64,000 bases of DNA from NCBI GenBank assembly GCA_963700925.1, contig OY969553.1:310001-374000 (forward strand), read 5' to 3'. The translations under genes and the position numbers were made by a program. The notes under the pieces were generated by a model. That model saw only the letters and a list, made by a program, of their open reading frames with translations, was not told where the DNA came from and did not search any database. Numbering within the stretch: position 1 is the stretch's first letter; each line of letters begins with the position of its first letter. This DNA comes from CAWJMD01 sp963700925. Its GTDB lineage: Bacteria > Actinomycetota > Actinomycetes > Actinomycetales > CAWJMD01. Shown piece after piece: positions 59,367 through 64,000 of this stretch.

Positions 59367-60668
59367 TCAGAGCGCTCCGCTCATGCGGTCGGTGATCTCC
59401 GCGCTGGCCGTCTCACCGGCGCTCTGCGGGTCGGTACCCGTCAGCACGGCGGTCATGTAGTCCTTGATCGGGTTGGCTCCGGCCTCGACCGCTGCCCAGC
59501 GCGGGTCGACCGGCGTCACCTTTCCGTTGGCCGCGGCGCCCGCCATGATCTTGGCGGTCTCGTCGGTGAGCTCGCCCACCAGCGCGTCGCGGTTCGGCAC
59601 GATGTTGGACGCGAGCGCCAGCTCGGTCTGGGCCTTCTCACCGGTCAGGAGGCCGAGCCACTCGGTCGCCAGCTCCGGCGAGTCGCTGCCCGCCGAGACG
59701 CCGACGTTCGAGCCGCCGAGGAACACCGAACCGGTGGTGCCGGCCTCCTTGCCGGGGATCGGGAACACGGCGACCTTGCCCTCGAGGTCGGGGTTCGCGG
59801 TCACGGCCGAGCCCATCTCCCACGTGAGGCCGATCATCTGCGCGACCTTGCCCTCGGCGAAGACCTCGAACTGCTGGGGCGTTGCCTCGTCGGCGTCCTT
59901 CGGCGCCTTCGAGAGCGCCTGCAGGTCGGCGTACCGGCCGATCGCCGCGGCGGCCTCGGGCGTGTCGAGCGCACCCTTCCAGCCGTCACCGTCCGGCACG
60001 GCCAGGTCGCCACCCTCGTCCCACAGCAAGCCGGCGTAGACGTACCAGCTCTGCCCCGGCAGGTAGATGCCCTGGAAGGCGGGGTCGGCGGCGTTGGCAG
60101 CGTTGAGCTTCTCGGTGGCGGTCAGCCAGTCGTCGAAGGTCTCCGGAGGAGTCACGCCGGCAGCCTCGAAGAGGTCGGTGCGGTAGACCACGACGCGGTT
60201 GGCCGCGAGGAGCGGTGCGCCGAAGGTCTGGCCGTCCCACTCGCCGGAGGCGGCCATGCCCTCCGACCAGTCGCCCGCACCGAGGTCGTCCCCGCGGTCG
60301 GTGAGGTCGAGCAGTGCGCCAGAAGCGCTGAAGTGGGCGTTCTGCGTGTTGCCCATCTCGATCACGTCGGGCGGGTTGTTGCCGGCAAGCGCCGTGGTGA
60401 GCTTGTCCTGGATGCCGTTCCACTGCTGGATCTCGACCGTGACCTTGGCGTCCGGGTGGTCCTTCGCGAAGTCGGCGTTCACGGAGTCGATCACCGGCTG
60501 CGGGACGGAACCGTCCATCAGCCAGACCGTGAGCTCCTGGTTCTCCTCGGCCGCCGCGTTGCCGGCCTCAGACGGCTCCGCCGTGCCTCCGTCGCCACCG
60601 CAACCGCTCAGCCCTAGGGCGAGCCCGACCGTGGCCGCCACCACGGGCACCATCCACCGCTGCTTCAC
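59367..60668 (-). CDS. Sugar ABC transporter substrate-binding lipoprotein
   Basis: 433 residues from GTG 60668, with GAGGAGG 5 nt upstream. The lipobox is in VGLALGLSGCGGD. The extracellular solute-binding family 1 fold includes ELTVWLMDGSVPQPVID, TVEIQQWNGIQDKLTTALAG, PDVIEMGNTQNAHFSASGAL and TFGAPLLAANRVVVYRTDLF. The substrate is probably an amino sugar or oligosaccharide, as suggested by the GH3 enzyme. It is divergent from the ROK regulator gene. Confidence 0.9.
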   Translation of the reverse strand: MKQRWMVPVVAATVGLALGLSGCGGDGGTAEPSEAGNAAAEENQELTVWLMDGSVPQPVIDSVNADFAKDHPDAKVTVEIQQWNGIQDKLTTALAGNNPPDVIEMGNTQNAHFSASGALLDLTDRGDDLGAGDWSEGMAASGEWDGQTFGAPLLAANRVVVYRTDLFEAAGVTPPETFDDWLTATEKLNAANAADPAFQGIYLPGQSWYVYAGLLWDEGGDLAVPDGDGWKGALDTPEAAAAIGRYADLQALSKAPKDADEATPQQFEVFAEGKVAQMIGLTWEMGSAVTANPDLEGKVAVFPIPGKEAGTTGSVFLGGSNVGVSAGSDSPELATEWLGLLTGEKAQTELALASNIVPNRDALVGELTDETAKIMAGAAANGKVTPVDPRWAAVEAGANPIKDYMTAVLTGTDPQSAGETASAEITDRMSGAL

Positions 60669-60825
60669 ATCGTCCTCCTCGTGACGGCCCAGGACCCTCG
60701 TCCTGGTGCCGGGCTCTTGCCGGACGACCGTCGTGTCCAGCATCCCGCGTGGACCCCAGGTGGGGCACCCTGCAAGGTGTCGGCGACGGCCGATGGGCGG
60801 TAACCTAACAGCGAACCTTGTTTTC

Positions 60826-60840
60826 GGAAAGGGCCTTTCC
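60826..60840. promoter_or_regulatory. Palindrome in the ROK/sugar ABC divergent region
   Basis: GGAAAGG-G-CCTTTCC is a perfect 15-bp palindrome. It lies in the 17-bp gap between CTTGTT (60818-60823) and TTAATT (60841-60846), a weak -35/-10 pair for the ROK gene. It is a good candidate operator for the ROK regulator. Function is inferred from position. Confidence 0.6.
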
Positions 60841-60896
60841 TTAATTGTGACCTTCAGGCAGAGTGGACGGATGGACAAGCTGGACGAGGTGGACGA

Positions 60897-62066
60897 ATGA
60901 GCACGCCGGCGCGGGCACCTGGGACGCCCAGCCTGCTGCGCGAGATGAACGTGCGCGCCGCGCTGGCCCTGCTGCTCGAGCACGGCCCCCTGTCGCGGGC
61001 CGAGCTGGGCAAGGTCAGCGGCCTGTCGAAGGTCACCGCCTCCCAGCTGCTCGGCCGGCTCGCCGAGCTCGGGCTCGTCGACGTCGTGGGCTCGCGGACG
61101 GGCACCCGTGGCCCGAACGCCGACGTCTACGGGGTGGTGCCGTCCGCCGCCTACGTGGCCGGCGTCGACGTGGGGCCGAACGGGCTCACCGCCTCGGTCT
61201 GCGACCTCGTCGGCAGCGAGGGTCCGCGCGTCTACCTGCCCGTCGACCCCGACGCGACCGTGCAGGACCCGGTCGGGTCGGTGCGCCGCGTGGTCGCCGA
61301 CGCCCTGTCTGCAGCCGGCGCACCTCCCGATCGGTTGCGTGCCGTCACCGTCGGGATGCCCGGCCTGGTCGAGCCGTCCAGCGGCGACGTGACGTTCTCG
61401 TTCGACCTGCCGCAGTGGCACGCGGGGGCGCGACTCGAGCTGGCGGCGGCGTTCGGCGTTCCTGTCGTGGTCGACAACGACGTGAACCTCGCCGCCGTCG
61501 CCGAGCACCGCGAGGGTGCAGCGGTCGACGTAGACGACTTCGTGCTGCTGTGGGTCGGACGCGGAATCGGCTCGGCCATCGTGCTCAGCGGCGAGGTGCA
61601 CCGCGGGGCATCGGGCGCAGCCGGCGAGCTCGGCTACCTACCCGTGCCGGGGGTCGACCTCCCACGACACATCAGCCGCCGTGACAAGGGCGCCTTCCAG
61701 CGGCTCGCCGGCGAGGACGCCGTGCTCAGTGCCGCTGCAGCACACGGGATCTCGACCGACGACGTCGAGGAGGCGATCCGAGGTGCCGTCTCGGACCACC
61801 CAGCGCTGCTGGACGACATCGCCCACCGGCTCGCCGTGGGCGTCGCGGCAGTGTGTGCCGTCGTGGACCCCGGCCTGGTCGTGCTCGCAGGTCCTCTCGC
61901 GCGCGCCGGCGGCAACGAGCTGTGTGACCGCGTCGCGGCTGCCGTCGCGACGATGGCGCCCGTCCACCCTCGCGTGGTGCCGACGCAGGTACCGCAGGCA
62001 CCGGTGCTGCGCGGCGCGCACCTGGTGGGCCTCGACATCGCGCGGTCGGACGTCACCGCTGGCTGA
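60897..62066 (+). CDS. ROK family transcriptional regulator
   Basis: 389 residues from ATG 60897. The N-terminal winged helix (REMNVRAALALLLEHGPLSR, LGKVSGLSKVTASQLLGRL) precedes a sugar-kinase-like domain: VAGVDVGPNGLTASV, VGMPGLVEPSSGDVTF, PVVVDNDVNLAAVAEH and GIGSAIVLSGEVHRGASGAAGELGY. The zinc/sugar ExGH motif reads ELGY, so the usual histidine is missing, as is the cysteine cluster. It probably represses the divergent sugar ABC-GH3 operon and is released by the sugar. Confidence 0.9.
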   Translation: MSTPARAPGTPSLLREMNVRAALALLLEHGPLSRAELGKVSGLSKVTASQLLGRLAELGLVDVVGSRTGTRGPNADVYGVVPSAAYVAGVDVGPNGLTASVCDLVGSEGPRVYLPVDPDATVQDPVGSVRRVVADALSAAGAPPDRLRAVTVGMPGLVEPSSGDVTFSFDLPQWHAGARLELAAAFGVPVVVDNDVNLAAVAEHREGAAVDVDDFVLLWVGRGIGSAIVLSGEVHRGASGAAGELGYLPVPGVDLPRHISRRDKGAFQRLAGEDAVLSAAAAHGISTDDVEEAIRGAVSDHPALLDDIAHRLAVGVAAVCAVVDPGLVVLAGPLARAGGNELCDRVAAAVATMAPVHPRVVPTQVPQAPVLRGAHLVGLDIARSDVTAG

Positions 62067-62375
62067 GGTGGGCCCGGGCACCGAGCACAACTGGGGGACA
62101 ACTCGCGGGTTTCGGCCTGGACGTGGCCGATTTCGGCACAACTTCCCCCAGTTGTGCCCGCCCAGTCGTGACGGTCGGTCGCGCGCCGGGGGCAACGAGC
62201 CGTGTGACCGCGTCAGTCTCGACATCGGGCGGGTGGACGTCACCGCCGGCTGAGCGCGGACCACCTGGCTTGCTCGTCCTCCCCACGTTGCTCGCGGTGC
62301 CTACAGACAGCGGCGCAATCTGTGTAGGCGTGACGAGCGAGCTGCGGGGGCGATGTGGGCCAGGCGAGCAAGGGC
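62067..62375. repeat. 309-bp non-coding gap with hairpins and a partial duplicate of the ROK 3' end
   Basis: No supported gene lies here. The segments 62181-62214 and 62218-62254 are near copies of 61901-61934 and 62031-62067 within the ROK gene. Between ROK and this duplicate, GCACAACTGGGGG (62085-62097) pairs with 62145-62157, and GGCACAACT (62135-62143) pairs with 62150-62158. A further imperfect stem occurs at 62271-62370. The region may end the ROK and dxs transcripts, which converge here. Confidence 0.8.
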
Positions 62376-64000
62376 CTACGGGCTGAGCCGGGACTCCTGG
62401 TGGGTGTCGGCGTCCAGACCGGCCATGCGGCCGACCACGTCGCGGGCGACATCCTGTGCGGTGAGGCCGATCTCGGCGAGCACGTCGCTGCGGCTGCCGT
62501 GGTCGATGAAGCGGCACGGGATGCCGACCTCCTGCACCGGCGTACCCACTCCCGCATCGCGCAGGCACTGGCTCAGCCGCGCGCCGACACCTCCGACGCG
62601 GACGCCGTCCTCGAGGGTCACGACCAGCCGGTGGTGCCGCGCCATGTCGACGACGACAGGGTTGACGGGCAGCACCCACCGTGGGTCGACCACGGTCGCC
62701 CCGATCCCCTGCGCCGCAAGCCTTTTCGCCACATCGAGGGCCGTGACGGCCAGTGACCCCACGCTGACGACGAGCACGTCCGGGGCCGACCCTCGGTAGA
62801 GGACGTCGACCCCGTCCACCCGCTCCACCGCGTCGATGTCGGCAGGTACGGCGTCGCGCGCGATCCGCAGCACGGTCGGGGCGTCGTCGACCTCGACCGC
62901 CTCGCGCAGCTCCTCGACCAGCCGCGCCGTGTCGCGAGGCGCGGCGATGCGGATGCCCGGCACGACCTGGAGGATCGCCAGGTCCCACATGCCGTGGTGC
63001 GAGGCGCCGTCCGGCCCGGTCACGCCGGCGCGGTCGAGCACGAACGTGACGCCCGCCTTGTGCAGGGCCACGTCCATCAGTACCTGGTCGAACGCGCGGT
63101 TGAGGAACGTCGCGTAGACGGCCACCACCGGGTGCAGGCCGGCGAACGCCATGCCGGCCGCACTGGTGACGGCGTGCTGCTCCGCGATGCCCACGTCGAA
63201 GACCCGCTCGGGATGCTCGGCCGCGAACTTGTGCAGCCCGACGGGGATCAGCATCGCGGCCGTGACTCCGACGACATCGCTTCTCTCCCGGCCGATCTGG
63301 ACCATCTCGTCGGCGAAGGCCGAGGTCCACGACGCGCCCCCGGCTTTGATCGCCCGTCCGGTCTCGGGGTCGATCACGCCGACCGCGTGGAACTGGTCGT
63401 CCTCGTCGTTCATCGCCGGCGGGTATCCGTTGCCCTTGCGGGTCAGCGCGTGCACGATCACGGGTCCGCCGTACGCCCGGGCGCGGCGAAGGGCGTGCTC
63501 GACGTCGGCGGTGTCGTGGCCGTCCACCGGCCCGATGTACTTCAGGCCCAGGTCCTCGAAAAGCCCCTGCGGCGCGACGATGTCCTTGATGCCCTTCTTC
63601 ATCCCGTGCAGCGCCTCGTAGGCGAGCCGGCCGGGTGGGCCACTGCGCTGCAGCGTCTGCTTGCCCCATTCGAGAAAGCGTTCGTAGCCACGCGTGGTCC
63701 GCAGCGTCGCCAGGTGGTGGGCCATGCCGCCGATGGTCGGCGCGTAGGAGCGCTCGTTGTCGTTGACCACCACGATCAGCCTGCGGTCGCGGCCGGTGGC
63801 GATGTTGTTCAGCGCCTCCCAGGCCATCCCCCCGGTGAGTGCGCCGTCTCCGATCATGGCGACGGTGTACCGGTCGGTCTCACCGTTCAGGGAGCGGGCC
63901 CGGGCGATGCCGTCGGCCCACGAGAGCGACGTCGAGGCGTGCGAGTTCTCGACCACGTCGTGCTCCGACTCGGCCCGCGACGGGTACCCCGACATGCCCC
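62376..64000 (-). CDS. dxs: 1-deoxy-D-xylulose-5-phosphate synthase, N-terminus cut by window
   Basis: At least 541 codons are present; about 100 N-terminal residues lie beyond base 64000. It condenses pyruvate and glyceraldehyde-3-phosphate with thiamine diphosphate in the MEP isoprenoid pathway. Visible are GMSGYPSRAESEHD (fragment), VENSHASTSLSWADGIARAR, the TPP motif IGDGALTGGMAWEALNN, DGHDTADVEHAL, VFDVGIAEQHAVTSAAGMAF (catalytic Glu), and the transketolase C-terminal domain. Cytoplasmic. The stop at 62376-62378 faces the ROK gene. Confidence 0.95.
   Translation of the reverse strand, partial: GMSGYPSRAESEHDVVENSHASTSLSWADGIARARSLNGETDRYTVAMIGDGALTGGMAWEALNNIATGRDRRLIVVVNDNERSYAPTIGGMAHHLATLRTTRGYERFLEWGKQTLQRSGPPGRLAYEALHGMKKGIKDIVAPQGLFEDLGLKYIGPVDGHDTADVEHALRRARAYGGPVIVHALTRKGNGYPPAMNDEDDQFHAVGVIDPETGRAIKAGGASWTSAFADEMVQIGRERSDVVGVTAAMLIPVGLHKFAAEHPERVFDVGIAEQHAVTSAAGMAFAGLHPVVAVYATFLNRAFDQVLMDVALHKAGVTFVLDRAGVTGPDGASHHGMWDLAILQVVPGIRIAAPRDTARLVEELREAVEVDDAPTVLRIARDAVPADIDAVERVDGVDVLYRGSAPDVLVVSVGSLAVTALDVAKRLAAQGIGATVVDPRWVLPVNPVVVDMARHHRLVVTLEDGVRVGGVGARLSQCLRDAGVGTPVQEVGIPCRFIDHGSRSDVLAEIGLTAQDVARDVVGRMAGLDADTHQESRLSP

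Overview
The window is high-GC DNA (by eye about 70 percent G+C, many GTG starts, 1-4 bp ATGA/GTGA/TGATG gene overlaps) from the chromosome of an actinobacterium. The marker set is coproporphyrin-type haem genes (CgoX/HemQ/HemE), an IdeR/DtxR-type iron box, a LigC plus Prim-PolC repair pair, and the DUF3000 / LuxR / RNase D run with a dxs further on. This fits Nocardioidaceae-like organisms such as Nocardioides or Aeromicrobium. The genus is inference; no rRNA, tRNA, CRISPR array or insertion sequence was recognised.

Layout. 1-1053: tail end of a uric acid catabolic operon (pucL partial, pucM, uraD). 1114-3276: sulfurtransferase, SufE-like protein and a RibD-type reductase. 3269-7163: a NarL-type two-component system and two small membrane proteins. 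7247-7468: remnant of a glyoxalase-family gene. 7718-12606: an accessory five-gene run of GMC oxidoreductase, small partner, FAD oxidoreductase, membrane glycosyltransferase and RmlC-like epimerase. 12610-18966: hydrolase, DoxX, then DNA ligase C, an AlkD-like glycosylase and a Prim-PolC, which look like base excision repair. 19066-20327: msrB and a GNAT/acidic-tail fusion. 20346-24987: hemQ, hemG (cgoX), a frameshifted DUF4349 lipoprotein gene and hemE. 24980-28662: EamA transporter, DUF3000, an atypical LuxR regulator and RNase D. 28661-32023: an iron box and efeUOB. 31996-34480: H-NOX sensor with an HNOBA-GGDEF-EAL protein, a nitric oxide to cyclic-di-GMP pair. 34645-38009: fadA/fadB. 38098-44065: a probable conflict or defence locus (GNAT, TPR-trypsin-SLOG protein, lipase-like hydrolase, unsecreted M15 peptidoglycan hydrolase, divergent TIR-transmembrane protein). 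44196-46042: hydroxybutyrate dehydrogenase-like SDR and ornithine cyclodeaminase family protein. 46054-51140: complete branched-chain-type ABC importer (liv) with a divergent PucR-type regulator. 53035-54038: ArsR regulator with two operators and an SRPBCC protein. 54073-55926: nucleotidyltransferase and an unknown gene. 56005-62066: GH3 hexosaminidase, sugar ABC importer and divergent ROK regulator. 62376-64000: dxs, cut by the window edge.

Two themes recur. Short direct repeats (5, 9, 12, 15 and 16 bp units) lie at gene ends or between genes at six places, and a 4-nt deletion inside one of them has put arsR out of frame with its normal stop. Second, sensing modules sit directly beside their probable effectors: H-NOX beside GGDEF-EAL, the iron box before efeUOB, ROK beside sugar ABC genes, PucR beside liv, ArsR beside SRPBCC. 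The best candidate for an undescribed system is the 38098-44065 locus.
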